Program-made: the position numbers and the translations under genes | Notes under the pieces: model-generated | The model's input: the letters and a program-made list of their open reading frames with translations, nothing else | Databases searched by the model: none | Told to the model about the DNA's origin: nothing | Source: Novosphingobium sp. RL4 | Lineage (GTDB): Bacteria > Pseudomonadota > Alphaproteobacteria > Sphingomonadales > Sphingomonadaceae | Length of the DNA: 64,000 nucleotides | Assembly (NCBI RefSeq): GCF_035658495.1 | Contig: NZ_CP141945.1 | Span: 434,001-498,000 of the forward strand | Reading direction: 5' to 3' | Shown here: piece by piece, positions 16,867-26,049 of the stretch | Layout of the letters: each line of letters opens with the position of its first letter | Position numbering within the stretch: the first letter of the stretch is position 1

Positions 16867-19689
16867 TCAGAATGTGAGGTTGATGCCGGCGGTGAACTGA
16901 CGGCCGATAACGTCGTAAAGCTGGGGGTTCGTCGGGATGAACGTCACCAGCGTGCCGTTCGGCGCCAGCGGCGGATCGCGATCGAACAGATTGTTGATCG
17001 TCGCGTAGAAACGGAATTTTTCACCCACCCGGTAAGAGGCGGTAACGTCGGTATAGAAGACCGATTTCACGGTGTTGTCCTCGATCGTCACCGGTTCGTG
17101 CCGCGTCACGTCGTACCGGCCTGCCGCAATGAAGCGCTCCTGCACGAAAAGATCGAAGGCGCCGCGCGTCCAGTTGAGGTTCCCCGTGGCGGTCCAGCGC
17201 GGGTTGGCGGTAAGGCCCACCTCCCCGGCACGGTCGGTCGAGGTGCCGTTGCTGATGTCCTGCCGCTGTTTCTGGAGATAGCTGGCGACAACGCGGAACT
17301 GCGTCGCCCCGCCAAGCATCCCGCCGCCGGGGCGGTAGCTCATCTCGAAGTCGATTCCCGCGCTTTTCAGGCGGTTGAGATTGAGCGTCGGGGATTCGAT
17401 GCGCGTGATCGCTCCGGCATCGTTGCGGGTGATATTGGCGCAGAGCGCCGTCGCTCCCGCCTGGCACTGATCGAGCGTGATCTGCGGCGTCAGCGAGGAA
17501 ATCACGCCGTCGAGATCGATCGAATAGTAATCCGCCGAAAACGTCAGTCCCGGCGCGAAAGCGGGGGTAAGCACGAGGCCGGCGGTGTAGGTCCTGGCGC
17601 GCTCGGGCTTGAGCTGGGCATTGCCCCGCGTGACCTGGATGATCGGCACGGTGACGCCGTTCTCGATCACCGAGCCGGTGTTCTGGACGGTGCCCGCGAA
17701 CAGTTCGGGCACGTTGGGCGCCCGGATATCGCGCGAAACCGTGCCCCGCAGGCGGACACCGGAGACCGGCTCCCAGACAAGGCCGGCCTTCCACGTCGTC
17801 ACCCCGCCGCTGGTGCTGTAATCGGTGTAGCGAACCGCCGCATTGAGATCGAGCGCGTGGAGGAACGGCAGGTCGCGCGCCAGCGGCACGGCGGCTTCGG
17901 CAAAGAGCTCCCACAAGTGATAGCCGCCCGAAACCGGGAAGACGTTGGTGAGCAGATAGCCGCCGGGCTGGTTGAGGTAAGCTGCTGGAAAACCGCGAAT
18001 TCCGGTAGCATCATTGACGCTCGGCCCGATGTCGTCGGAAACCTGGTCGAGCTCGATCCGCCGGTACTGCCCGCCCGCCGCCAGCGAGACTTCTCCCGCC
18101 CAGGTCGAGAACGGCCGCGCCCGTACCGAGATGTCGGCCACGTCCTGCGTGAAATCCGTCCGGTAGGCGGCGGTGCCTTCCACATAGTCGATCGCCTCCT
18201 GCGAAGGCGCGCCCTGACCGAAGAGGTTGAGCGGCACACAACCGGGGTAGAGACCGGGGTTGGTCAGGCTGACGCGGCAGACGATCTGGCCGCTGGCGGG
18301 ATCGCGCACGGCATCGGCGGCGGCGTAGAGCCTTTCGAGCACCACGTTGTTGTCGGTCCGGATTTTCGTCCGGTTCTTGCTGTGGCCATAGTACCCTTCG
18401 ACCAGCAGGTCCGAGGGCCCGGTGAAACGGAAGCCCGCCTTGAAATCCATCGTCTGCGCCTTGGCGGTGGCGTTGGCCGGGTCTCCGAAATCGAAGTTTA
18501 GGCGGCCCATCGCGAAGGCGGGGGTGTTGGTTGCGGTCAGCACCTGCTGCACGGAGGGATCGAGGAAAGCATTGCCGCTGTAGATCGTGAAGCCGTTGAA
18601 GCCGCCGAGGTTGAACTGCTGCACCTGGTTGTAGTGGTTGCGCGCCAGGGCAAGGCTGCCTTCGCCGAACAGCGTCAGCGTCGGGGTCACGTCGAATTCG
18701 CCGTGCGCGAAGTAGCTTTGCGTGCGGATCGCGGCGGACAGGTTGCTGAACACTTGCGCGCCGTCGCCGCCCACCTGGATGAGGCCGGATTGCACGGTGC
18801 CGCGAGAGAACGGCACGAGCGTGCCGTCCGGCGCGAACTGCTGCATCGCCAGCGGTCCGCTGAGGATCAACCCGCCGGGCGCCGCGGTCGAGGCGCGCAG
18901 GTCGTCGCGGAAGATGAGCTGGCCGGGGACGGCCGGATTGCTGAGGAAGCCGGTGGCCCGCCGCCCCCAGCTCCGCTCGGCGACGCTCTGCAAGCCGCCG
19001 GCATCGTAATAGGACGCGCTGGCGACGATCCGCCCGCCCCCTTCGGCGAAGCTGTGCCCGGCGGTGAGGCTGGCCTTGTAGGTGGGCACGTCGCCCCGCC
19101 CGGAAATGCCCGATTGCAATGTAGCCTTGAGACCGGTGAAGCGCGTGTCGAGCACGAAGTTCACCACGCCCGCCACCGCATCGGACCCGTAGGCCGCCGA
19201 AGCGCCCCCGGTGACGACATCGACCCGCTTTATGAGCGGTTCGGGCAGGAGATTGATATCGGTGGAGCCATCCCGCGCGGAAGGCGCGGCGCGACGGCCG
19301 TCCACCAGCACGAGCGTGCGCTGCGTGCCCAGATTGCGCAAGTTCAGGTAGCTGCCGGTTCCGGGGCCGGTAGCGGCGGTGAAGCCGCCGGTCGGCCGCG
19401 TGGAGCCGCGGAAGGCGGGAAGCTGGTTCAGCCCTTCCGCGATCAGGCCCGGCTGCGCCTTGGTGAGCGCATCGGACGAGATCACCGTCACCGGCGTCGG
19501 CGCCTGCGACCCGTCGCGGATGGCGCGCGATCCGGTGACGACGATGGCGGCGCCCTCCTGCGGATCGGCCGGAGCCGCCGCGCGATCAGCCGCTTGCGCT
19601 ATTTCCGCACCCGCTCCTTCCTGAGCCGAGACCGGCGCCGCGATCAATGCGGGCACACATGTCGATGCGAGCAGAATCCCTCGAAACAT
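16867..19689 (-). CDS. TonB-dependent receptor, large (oar/CUB-like sphingomonad type)
   Basis: Outer-membrane receptor of 940 residues. After the signal peptide (A-P-V-S-A) there is an acidic/alanine linker and a TonB-box-like AAIVVTGSRAIRDGSQAPTPV. The plug contains LNLRNLGTQRTLVLVDGRR and VDVVTGGASAAYGSDAVAGVVNFVLD, the hallmark of the large receptor group often tied to peptides, glycans or complex organics. It ends with the RQFTAGINLTF beta-signal. It leads an operon with two exported M28-like hydrolases and an acyl-CoA ligase, and a TetR gene lies upstream on the same strand, so the operon is probably substrate-induced. Substrate guess: an acylated peptide or amide; low certainty. Confidence 0.92.
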   Translation of the reverse strand: MFRGILLASTCVPALIAAPVSAQEGAGAEIAQAADRAAAPADPQEGAAIVVTGSRAIRDGSQAPTPVTVISSDALTKAQPGLIAEGLNQLPAFRGSTRPTGGFTAATGPGTGSYLNLRNLGTQRTLVLVDGRRAAPSARDGSTDINLLPEPLIKRVDVVTGGASAAYGSDAVAGVVNFVLDTRFTGLKATLQSGISGRGDVPTYKASLTAGHSFAEGGGRIVASASYYDAGGLQSVAERSWGRRATGFLSNPAVPGQLIFRDDLRASTAAPGGLILSGPLAMQQFAPDGTLVPFSRGTVQSGLIQVGGDGAQVFSNLSAAIRTQSYFAHGEFDVTPTLTLFGEGSLALARNHYNQVQQFNLGGFNGFTIYSGNAFLDPSVQQVLTATNTPAFAMGRLNFDFGDPANATAKAQTMDFKAGFRFTGPSDLLVEGYYGHSKNRTKIRTDNNVVLERLYAAADAVRDPASGQIVCRVSLTNPGLYPGCVPLNLFGQGAPSQEAIDYVEGTAAYRTDFTQDVADISVRARPFSTWAGEVSLAAGGQYRRIELDQVSDDIGPSVNDATGIRGFPAAYLNQPGGYLLTNVFPVSGGYHLWELFAEAAVPLARDLPFLHALDLNAAVRYTDYSTSGGVTTWKAGLVWEPVSGVRLRGTVSRDIRAPNVPELFAGTVQNTGSVIENGVTVPIIQVTRGNAQLKPERARTYTAGLVLTPAFAPGLTFSADYYSIDLDGVISSLTPQITLDQCQAGATALCANITRNDAGAITRIESPTLNLNRLKSAGIDFEMSYRPGGGMLGGATQFRVVASYLQKQRQDISNGTSTDRAGEVGLTANPRWTATGNLNWTRGAFDLFVQERFIAAGRYDVTRHEPVTIEDNTVKSVFYTDVTASYRVGEKFRFYATINNLFDRDPPLAPNGTLVTFIPTNPQLYDVIGRQFTAGINLTF

Positions 19690-19790
19690 TCGCCGCCCTT
19701 TCAGTCGTGGGTCTGCGGCGCTTTTCGCACCGTCTGCCCATCCATCTCCTGACGGCGAAAGTCTCGCGTTGGACGGCGCGAGTCAATATA

Positions 19791-19810
19791 TTTCTTTTCT
19801 CAAAAAGAAA
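19791..19810 (-). promoter_or_regulatory. AT-rich inverted repeat upstream of the large TonB receptor
   Basis: TTTCTTTT and AAAAGAAA arms (8 bp, 4-nt spacer), 101 nt before the receptor ATG and 17 nt after the TetR stop. On the minus strand it is followed at once by TATATTGACT, a -35-like TTGACT. It is a candidate operator for the adjacent TetR protein, or alternatively the tetR terminator. Confidence 0.5.
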
Positions 19811-19826
19811 GATGTTTGCGGGAACG

Positions 19827-20534
19827 TCAGCGCTCCGTTTCGCAAGCCTGCGCCGATGCGCAAAGCGCGCGGATTCCGCCAGCAACGAAAGCGGGAAGCC
19901 GGTCGGCGATACCGGCGAAATCCGAGGACCGGACTTCGCCTTTCGAAATCCGGTCGATGCGCCCGGTCTGCCCGAGCGAGAACGTGAAGGCGCCGGTGAG
20001 GAAGTGATACCCCCAATAGAGCGTCTCGATCGGGGCCTGCGGCATCAGGCGCTGCATGTCGGCGATGAGCACCTGGGAAACCTCGTCGAACACCTCGGAC
20101 ATCAGCGAGTGCATCGCGCCCTTCGAACTGTTCACATAGGCGACGATCGCCGCGTAATTGCGATGCCCCTCGTCCCGCTGGGCCATGTCGAAACCGGGGC
20201 GGACAAAGGCGTCGATCAGGCCCTCCAGCGTTCCCTTGTCGCCGTATTCCCGGCGATAGGCTTCCAGCGCTTCGTATCGGGCGGCATTGATGAGCGGGCC
20301 GCGCCGCCGGAAGACCGCCGCGAAAAGCTGCTCCTTGTCGCCGAAATAATAGCGCATCAGCGCGGTATCGACGCCTGCCATGGCCGCCACGCTCGCCAGC
20401 GTGGTGCCGTTGTATCCCTTGGACGCGAATTCCGCCTCGGCATGGTCGAGGATCAGCGTCATGGATTCCTCGCGCCGCTCGGCATTGGGACGGCGCGACG
20501 CAGGTTTCTTCTTCTCGTTCTGTTTTTTCGTCAC
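19827..20534 (-). CDS. TetR/AcrR family transcriptional regulator
   Basis: A 235-residue regulator with GTG start and a Lys-rich N-terminal arm. The N-terminal DNA-binding domain has the order ILDHAEAEFASKGYNGTTLASVAAMAGVDTALMRYYFGDKEQLFAAVF, the canonical helix-turn-helix followed by the Y-Y-F-x-x-K-E-x-L segment. The ligand domain (residues 85-220) resembles TetR_C proteins with a YWGYHFLTGAFTFSLG helix. It precedes the 940-aa receptor operon on the same strand with a 137-nt gap containing an AT-rich inverted repeat. Repression of that operon, relieved by its substrate or CoA ester, is the simplest reading. Confidence 0.9.
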   Translation of the reverse strand: MTKKQNEKKKPASRRPNAERREESMTLILDHAEAEFASKGYNGTTLASVAAMAGVDTALMRYYFGDKEQLFAAVFRRRGPLINAARYEALEAYRREYGDKGTLEGLIDAFVRPGFDMAQRDEGHRNYAAIVAYVNSSKGAMHSLMSEVFDEVSQVLIADMQRLMPQAPIETLYWGYHFLTGAFTFSLGQTGRIDRISKGEVRSSDFAGIADRLPAFVAGGIRALCASAQACETER

Positions 20535-20690
20535 TTACCGATCCCGGGCATGCTGCTCCGGCCGAAAGCACGACCGGGCTTGCTTCCCCAGATATCAATT
20601 TTGTCCGGCAAGTCGAAGCCGTAGACCGGCCCCTCCCACGATTTCCCTGTCGCAATCGCCGGCGCGAAGGCTCTCGCGATCGGTTACGAC

Positions 20691-21005
20691 CTAGCGCCCG
20701 ACGCTGGACAGGCGCACGAGATCGGAGCTTTCGCGGCTCGATGCATTGTCGGGATATTCGACAAGTCCGTCCGGCCGCAGGATCGTGAGGTCCGAATCCT
20801 CGACCGCGCCGTTGAGCGTTACCGGCCAGGTCACCGACATCGGCACCATCTGGCCCGGAATCCGGAAAGTATCGATCCGCCATGCCAGAATCTGGCTGGT
20901 CTCCGACATTTTCGCCGGATCGCCATCTCCATGAACGATGAAGAACCCGATCGGAGCGGGCACGCATGTCGTGGAGATCAGCTCGTAATCCATCCGGTTC
21001 TCCAT
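20691..21005 (-). CDS. Hypothetical small protein
   Basis: A 104-residue soluble protein with no recognised domain. The sequence looks coding (IGFFIVHGDGDPAKMSETSQILAWRID, then beta-rich PMSVTWPVTLNGAVEDSDLTILRPDG) with GC-rich third positions. I chose the ATG at 21005 because GGGGG lies 7 nt upstream; the same frame also has an ATG at 21041. It diverges from the AsmA gene. No function can be assigned. Confidence 0.6.
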   Translation of the reverse strand: MENRMDYELISTTCVPAPIGFFIVHGDGDPAKMSETSQILAWRIDTFRIPGQMVPMSVTWPVTLNGAVEDSDLTILRPDGLVEYPDNASSRESSDLVRLSSVGR

Positions 21006-21210
21006 GACCATGCCCCCATCGCGCCCGTCCGGAACGGACATTTGCGGTACTCATGCCGATCTACCGCAATTCGGCTTACGGCAAACTTACAAGGTGGCAA
21101 GGCACGTTCATGCCCGCGAACCGCCACATTTGCGCGAAGTTCGGCCCATCGGTTGCACGGCGCGTCCCGGCGGCGCAACCAAATGGCCTGCCCGCGCGCT
21201 TTGCCGCATC

Positions 21211-23271
21211 ATGGACGCGCCTCTCCACAGCGACGATCGGGAAGCCCCGCCCGGCAATCCACACCGGGCGCGCGCCTTGCGCATCCTGCGCAATGTCGTG
21301 CTCGTGCTGGTCGGCGCGATCTTCGCGGTGTGGCTGGTGCTGTTCGTGACCAAGGGCCGTTTCCTCAAGCACTCGTTCGAGCGGATCGCCACATCGATGA
21401 CCGAACGCAAGGTCAGCGTGAGCGGAGACTTCCAGCTCTACTTCGCGCCGCTGCGGATCAAGTTCGTGGCCGAAGGGCTGGACGTTGCCAACCCGCAATG
21501 GGCCAAACGGCCCAGCTTCTTCGCCGCCCGCCGCATGGAGGCGCGGATCGCGCCGCTTTCGCTCCTGTTCGGCCGCCGGCACTTTCACAGCCTTGACCTG
21601 ACGCAGGGCGAGGCCGATCTCGAATGGGATGCCGCACACCGGCACAATACCTGGACTTTCGGCAGTTCCGGCACCGGCAAGCCGCTTGAATTCCCGCGCA
21701 TCGACCGCGCTGCCGTTTCCGGCACCCGCATCCGCTACAGCGACCCGCAGATGCCGCTCACGGCCGACCTCCTGGTCGATCCCGTGGTTTCCACCGACGC
21801 GCGGATCGGCAAGGCCGTGGCGGTTCGCGGCACCGGCACATTGCGCAGCACCCCGTTCCAGGTCGAGGCGCGCCTGCTCACCCCCGATGCCACGGTCAAT
21901 CGCGGCCGCAACGCGCTGGAGGCGCACATCCGGGCGGCGAACAACGTTATCGACGTATCGGGCACCCTGCCCTCGATCGCCGATGTCGAACGCGTCCCCC
22001 TTCGCGTGCGCGCGCAGGGCCGCGATCTCTCCGAACTGCTGGGCATCATCGACGTCGCGATCCCGCAGACCCGGCGCTACGCCCTGAAAGCGCAGATGGT
22101 GAAGGACGGCGAGACTTACCGCTTCACCGGCATGACCGGCACGTTCGGCCAGTCGGACCTGTCCGGCCGCTTCACGGTGACCAACGCCAAGCGCCTGCGG
22201 CTTGACGCCACCCTCGCCACGCGGCGGCTGGACATCGTCGATGCCGCTCCGTTCATCGGCTACAATCCCGATATCGTCGCCTCGAAAGGCGCGGTAGCGG
22301 CGGCGGCGGCAACGGGCGCGGGCGCGCAGCGCGTCCTGCCCGACGCCGCCCTGCCGGTGGAGGCGATGCAGCGCTTCGATGCCGGGCTGGACTGGAAGGT
22401 CGGCGTGGTCCGCTCGCGCAATGTGCCGGTGCAGGACATCTCACTGCGGCTTGCGCTTGAACAGGGCCGGCTCAAGCTTTCGCCGCTGACATTCTCGATG
22501 GCGCGGGGCGACGTGTCCGCCGATCTCGTTTTCAACACCCGCCAGCGCCCTTCCGCCGTCAGTTACGATATCCGCCTCTCGCCCACGCCGATGGGCCGCC
22601 TGCTGTCGGGCTACGGCGTGGCGGAGGCGGGAACTTCCGGCACCATCCGCGGGCGGATCAAGCTGGAGGGGCGCGGCGATACCATCCACGATTCCCTCGC
22701 CACCGCATCCGGGCGGCTGGCTTTCGTGATGCCGCAAGGCACGTTCTGGACCCGCAACGTGCAGCTGGCCGAACTGGACCTCGGCACGTTCGCGTCGAAG
22801 ATGTTCGAGGGCAAGCTCAAGAAGCCGGTCGAGATCAACTGCGGACTGGTGGCCTTCACCGTTCGCGGCGGACTGGCGGCGGCCGACCCGATCCTGATCG
22901 ACACCAGCAAGAACGTCATCACCGGGCGCGGTGGCTTCAGCTTCGATACCGAGGCGGTAGACCTTGCGATCCGTGCCGACGGGAAGAAGTTCAGCCTGTT
23001 CTCCGGCCAGTCGCCCGTCGGGATTCATGGCCACTTCGCAAAGCCCTCGCTCGACATCGTCAGCAAGCAGCTGGTCGGCCGGGCCGGGGTGGGGCTCGGC
23101 CTTGCGGTGGTTGCCACGCCGGTTGCCGGGCTGCTCGCCTTCGTGGACGTGGGCGACGCCAAGTCCGCCGCCTGCGGCCCGGTCCTCGCCGGGGCGACAG
23201 CCGCCGCGCAGCGCACCTCCAGGGGCAAGCCGCGCGACGATCTGGGCAAGGCGGACAGCCGGAAAAAGTGA
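21211..23271 (+). CDS. AsmA family protein
   Basis: A 686-residue protein with one N-terminal membrane anchor (NVVLVLVGAIFAVWLVLFV, about residues 29-47) and a long periplasmic beta-rich part, as in AsmA/YhdP-type proteins that act in lipid transfer between membranes. The membrane-proximal segment ALRILRNVVLVLVGAIFAVWL and RKVSVSGDFQLYFAPLRIKF match the family start. The AsmA C-terminal region (residues 400-640) includes LRLALEQGRLKLSPLTFSMA, GTIRGRIKLEGRGDTIHDSL and GGFSFDTEAVDLAIRADGKKFSL. The start at 21211 begins the natural cytoplasmic leader MDAPLHSDDRE; the open frame extends upstream without coding character. Confidence 0.87.
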   Translation: MDAPLHSDDREAPPGNPHRARALRILRNVVLVLVGAIFAVWLVLFVTKGRFLKHSFERIATSMTERKVSVSGDFQLYFAPLRIKFVAEGLDVANPQWAKRPSFFAARRMEARIAPLSLLFGRRHFHSLDLTQGEADLEWDAAHRHNTWTFGSSGTGKPLEFPRIDRAAVSGTRIRYSDPQMPLTADLLVDPVVSTDARIGKAVAVRGTGTLRSTPFQVEARLLTPDATVNRGRNALEAHIRAANNVIDVSGTLPSIADVERVPLRVRAQGRDLSELLGIIDVAIPQTRRYALKAQMVKDGETYRFTGMTGTFGQSDLSGRFTVTNAKRLRLDATLATRRLDIVDAAPFIGYNPDIVASKGAVAAAAATGAGAQRVLPDAALPVEAMQRFDAGLDWKVGVVRSRNVPVQDISLRLALEQGRLKLSPLTFSMARGDVSADLVFNTRQRPSAVSYDIRLSPTPMGRLLSGYGVAEAGTSGTIRGRIKLEGRGDTIHDSLATASGRLAFVMPQGTFWTRNVQLAELDLGTFASKMFEGKLKKPVEINCGLVAFTVRGGLAAADPILIDTSKNVITGRGGFSFDTEAVDLAIRADGKKFSLFSGQSPVGIHGHFAKPSLDIVSKQLVGRAGVGLGLAVVATPVAGLLAFVDVGDAKSAACGPVLAGATAAAQRTSRGKPRDDLGKADSRKK

Positions 23272-23507
23272 TGGAGACCTTTCGAACGAAAGCGATTTTT
23301 GCGCGGCGCCCCCCTTGCGCCTCGTCCCGGCCGAGGCACGGCTCGCCCATTAACGCCCCACATTTGCGGTAGGCGTGCCTATGGGGGCGGTCCATCGCTT
23401 GATGCCCTGACGGGTATCGCACCCTTTCACGGCCGCCCTGCGGCCGCTCCCACCGGCTGATTGTGGCGCGCCCTTGCGTGCCTGCGCCGGTTCCATCGGA
23501 GACGTAC

Positions 23508-24998
23508 ATGACCAAACCCCATGCGCATCATGCGCATTTCGGCTGGTTCAAATCCAGCCGCGACCTCGTCGTAGACGATGTCACGCTGGTGGACCGTTCG
23601 CAGCTCAATCGCGCGGTTGCCGCCGCCGCGCTCGGCAATGCCATGGAATGGTTCGATTTCGGCGTTTACGGCTACATCGCGGTCACCTTGGGTCATGTCT
23701 TCTTCCCCACCGGCAATCCCGCCGTCCAGCTTATCGCCACGCTGGCGACGTTCGCCGCCGCCTTCCTGGTGCGGCCGCTCGGCGGGCTGGTGTTCGGCCC
23801 GCTCGGCGATCGGTACGGCCGCCACCGGATCCTCGCGCTGACGATGGTGATGATGGCCGTGGGCACCTTCGCCATCGGCCTGATCCCTTCCTACGCGAAG
23901 ATCGGCATGGCCGCGCCGCTGCTGCTGCTGCTGGCACGGCTGGTCCAGGGTTTCTCGACCGGCGGGGAGTACGGCGGCGCCGCGACGTTCATCGCCGAAT
24001 ACTCCACCGACCGGAACCGCGGGCTCATGGGAAGCTGGCTGGAGTTCGGCACGCTGGGCGGCTACATCGCCGGGGCCGGCACGGTAACCGCGCTGCAATT
24101 CGCGCTGAGCGATGCCGACATGCTGGCCTGGGGCTGGCGCATCCCGTTCCTGATCGCCGGCCCGCTTGGCCTGCTTGGCCTCTACATGCGCCTGAAGCTG
24201 GAGGAAACGCCCGCCTTCCGCATCTATTCGGAGCAGGCCGACAAGCGCGAAAGCGAGCGCCCCGGACTGCGCGCCCTGTTCAGGGGCCACTGGCGCCAGC
24301 TTCTGAAGTGCGCCGGGCTGGTGCTGGTGTTCAACGTCACCGATTACATGCTGCTCACTTACATGCCCAATTACCTGAGCGTGACGATGGGCTATGCGGA
24401 GAGCAAGGGGCTGTTGCTGATCATCATCGTCATGCTGGTGATGATGCCGCTCAACGTGCTCGGCGGCCTGTTCAGCGACCGGCTGGGGCGGCGGCCGATG
24501 ATCATCGGGGCCTGCGCGGCACTGTTCCTGCTGGCGATCCCTTCGATGCTGCTGATCGGCACCGGCAACGACTGGCTGATCTTCCTCGGCCTGATGACGC
24601 TGGGCGTGGCGCTGGTCTGCTTCACCAGTTCGATGCCCTCGACCCTGCCGGCGCTGTTCTACACCCCGGTGCGCTACAGCGCGCTGTCGATCGCGTTCAA
24701 CCTCTCGGTCTCGCTGTTCGGAGGGACGACGCCGCTGGTCACGGCATGGCTGGTCGAACGGACCGGCGATCCCCTCGTACCCGCCTATTACCTGATGGCA
24801 GCCGCCACCATCGGCATCGCCACGATGCTGCTGGTCCGGGAAACCGCCGGGATGCCGCTGCGCGGATCACCCCCCGCGGTGGAGACCAGGGCCGAGGCGA
24901 TCGCCCTTGTGCGGAGCGACCAGCCGGTCACGGTGGACAGCAGCATGCCCCGTGCGCCCGAACCCGCTGCCGCCCCGGTCGGCGCGCTTCCCGCCTGA
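23508..24998 (+). CDS. MFS transporter, ProP/metabolite:H+ symporter family
   Basis: A 496-residue, twelve-helix carrier close in size to E. coli ProP (500). The signatures are strong: AALGNAMEWFDFGVYGYIAV in the first helix, FLVRPLGGLVFGPLGDRYGRHRIL (loop 2-3), and LLLARLVQGFSTGGEYGGAATFIAEY in helix 4. The His-rich leader (KPHAHHAHFGWF) is unusual. The C-terminus is a short Pro/Ala tail and lacks an evident coiled coil, which in ProP tunes osmotic activation, so osmosensing is doubtful. Candidate substrates are betaine/proline-like compounds or citrate/ketoglutarate. GGAG 6 nt before 23508 fixes the start. An unrelated reading frame of nearly equal length lies on the same strand and is spurious. 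Confidence 0.9.
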   Translation: MTKPHAHHAHFGWFKSSRDLVVDDVTLVDRSQLNRAVAAAALGNAMEWFDFGVYGYIAVTLGHVFFPTGNPAVQLIATLATFAAAFLVRPLGGLVFGPLGDRYGRHRILALTMVMMAVGTFAIGLIPSYAKIGMAAPLLLLLARLVQGFSTGGEYGGAATFIAEYSTDRNRGLMGSWLEFGTLGGYIAGAGTVTALQFALSDADMLAWGWRIPFLIAGPLGLLGLYMRLKLEETPAFRIYSEQADKRESERPGLRALFRGHWRQLLKCAGLVLVFNVTDYMLLTYMPNYLSVTMGYAESKGLLLIIIVMLVMMPLNVLGGLFSDRLGRRPMIIGACAALFLLAIPSMLLIGTGNDWLIFLGLMTLGVALVCFTSSMPSTLPALFYTPVRYSALSIAFNLSVSLFGGTTPLVTAWLVERTGDPLVPAYYLMAAATIGIATMLLVRETAGMPLRGSPPAVETRAEAIALVRSDQPVTVDSSMPRAPEPAAAPVGALPA

Positions 24999-25017
24999 CG
25001 CCGCGCTGACAGATGAA

Positions 25018-25050
25018 GCGATGGCGGCGGATATGCGCCGCCGCCGTCGC
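25018..25050. terminator. Convergent terminator-like hairpin
   Basis: Twelve-bp stem with one G-T pair: GCGATGGCGGCG (25018-25029) against CGCCGCCGTCGC (25039-25050). It lies between the convergent carrier gene (stop 24998) and the S1/P1 nuclease gene (stop 25059). Confidence 0.6.
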
Positions 25051-25058
25051 TCACGCGG

Positions 25059-25868
25059 CTACTTGCGCTTGGCCGGACGCAGGGCCGGCGCGGGATTGTC
25101 GAAAATCCAGTTGAGATAGGCCGCGATGCGGATGCCCGCCCGTTCGAGCCGGTCGTCCACCTCCTTGCGGTGCTGATAGGCATAGTCCCACGAAAGCGCG
25201 GGGTCTGCCGGGTAGATCGTCTTGCGCAGGGCGATGCTCTCTCGCACCCAGACGGCCGGGTCGCGCTCGTTCCATTGCACGACCTGCTCGGGCGTGATCG
25301 CGCGGGACAGCCAGCCCGCATATTCCGAATAGGACAGCGATCGCTGTTCGATCAGCCCCGAATCCCACACCGAATGCAGGTTTGTGGCATTGCCGAACCA
25401 CGTCACCTTCACGGTGTTGCCGCCGCGATCGTCTCCGCCACCGGCATGGAGCGGCTGGTGCAGGTCGCCGATGATGTGGACGATGAAACGCAGCGCCGTG
25501 CGCCGGTCTTCCTGCGAGGCCTGCGGATCGCGCAAGGTCGCCGTGAAACGCGCAAGCGCGGTCAGCGCGTCGCCTTCGGGCGGGGCGTCGGACGGCTTGT
25601 AGGCGTCGCCCTCGCGCACGGTGACGTAGTGCCACGGGCTGGCCGTCTTCTTCCAGAATTCGGCCGGATCGGACTTCATGTCGTCGGGCCAGGTCGCGGC
25701 TTCGGCCAGATCCTCGGTCCCAAGCAGGATCCTGACATTGGCGCGGGCCATGCCGCTCAGGTTCTCCTGCGCGATGGCGCCGGTGATGCGATGGCCGATC
25801 GGCCCCCAGGCCTGGGCCGGGGAAGCCATTGCGGCAGCGGAAACGATTGCAAAGGTGAGATAACGCAT
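25059..25868 (-). CDS. S1/P1-type zinc nuclease, secreted
   Basis: A 269-residue exported nuclease that cleaves single-stranded nucleic acid using three zinc ions. Signal peptide cleavage after S-P-A-Q-A gives the mature N-terminal Trp required by the family (WGPIGHRITGAIAQ). Zinc ligands are visible in order: the Trp N-terminus and its nearby His, Asp in ATWPDDMK, His in PWHYVTV, FIVHIIGDLHQPLHAGGGDDRGGN, and NLHSVWDS. Length matches P1/S1 nucleases. The ATG at 25868 begins a normal signal peptide; an upstream in-frame start adds six residues. It probably scavenges phosphate, nucleosides or environmental DNA. Confidence 0.93.
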   Translation of the reverse strand: MRYLTFAIVSAAAMASPAQAWGPIGHRITGAIAQENLSGMARANVRILLGTEDLAEAATWPDDMKSDPAEFWKKTASPWHYVTVREGDAYKPSDAPPEGDALTALARFTATLRDPQASQEDRRTALRFIVHIIGDLHQPLHAGGGDDRGGNTVKVTWFGNATNLHSVWDSGLIEQRSLSYSEYAGWLSRAITPEQVVQWNERDPAVWVRESIALRKTIYPADPALSWDYAYQHRKEVDDRLERAGIRIAAYLNWIFDNPAPALRPAKRK

Positions 25869-26049
25869 CGGGCGTCCATACAACAACGCTATCGCCCTGC
25901 CACGCCCGGATTTTCAAATGTGGACATTGCACGGGACGCACGCCATGGCGCGCGCCATCGATTGTCCGGTTCATCGAGCCTTAAGCACGATTCGGGCTGA
26001 TCGCCGCTCTCGTATCCCGCCCGCCGTTCATCCCTTCGGACAAGACGCA

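Noticed and set aside
23474..25009. A second 511-codon open frame on the plus strand almost fully overlapping the ProP-like gene
   Set aside because: Arg/Pro/Gly-rich translation without family motifs; the other frame has all MFS signatures and a good ribosome site. It is a GC-rich shadow.
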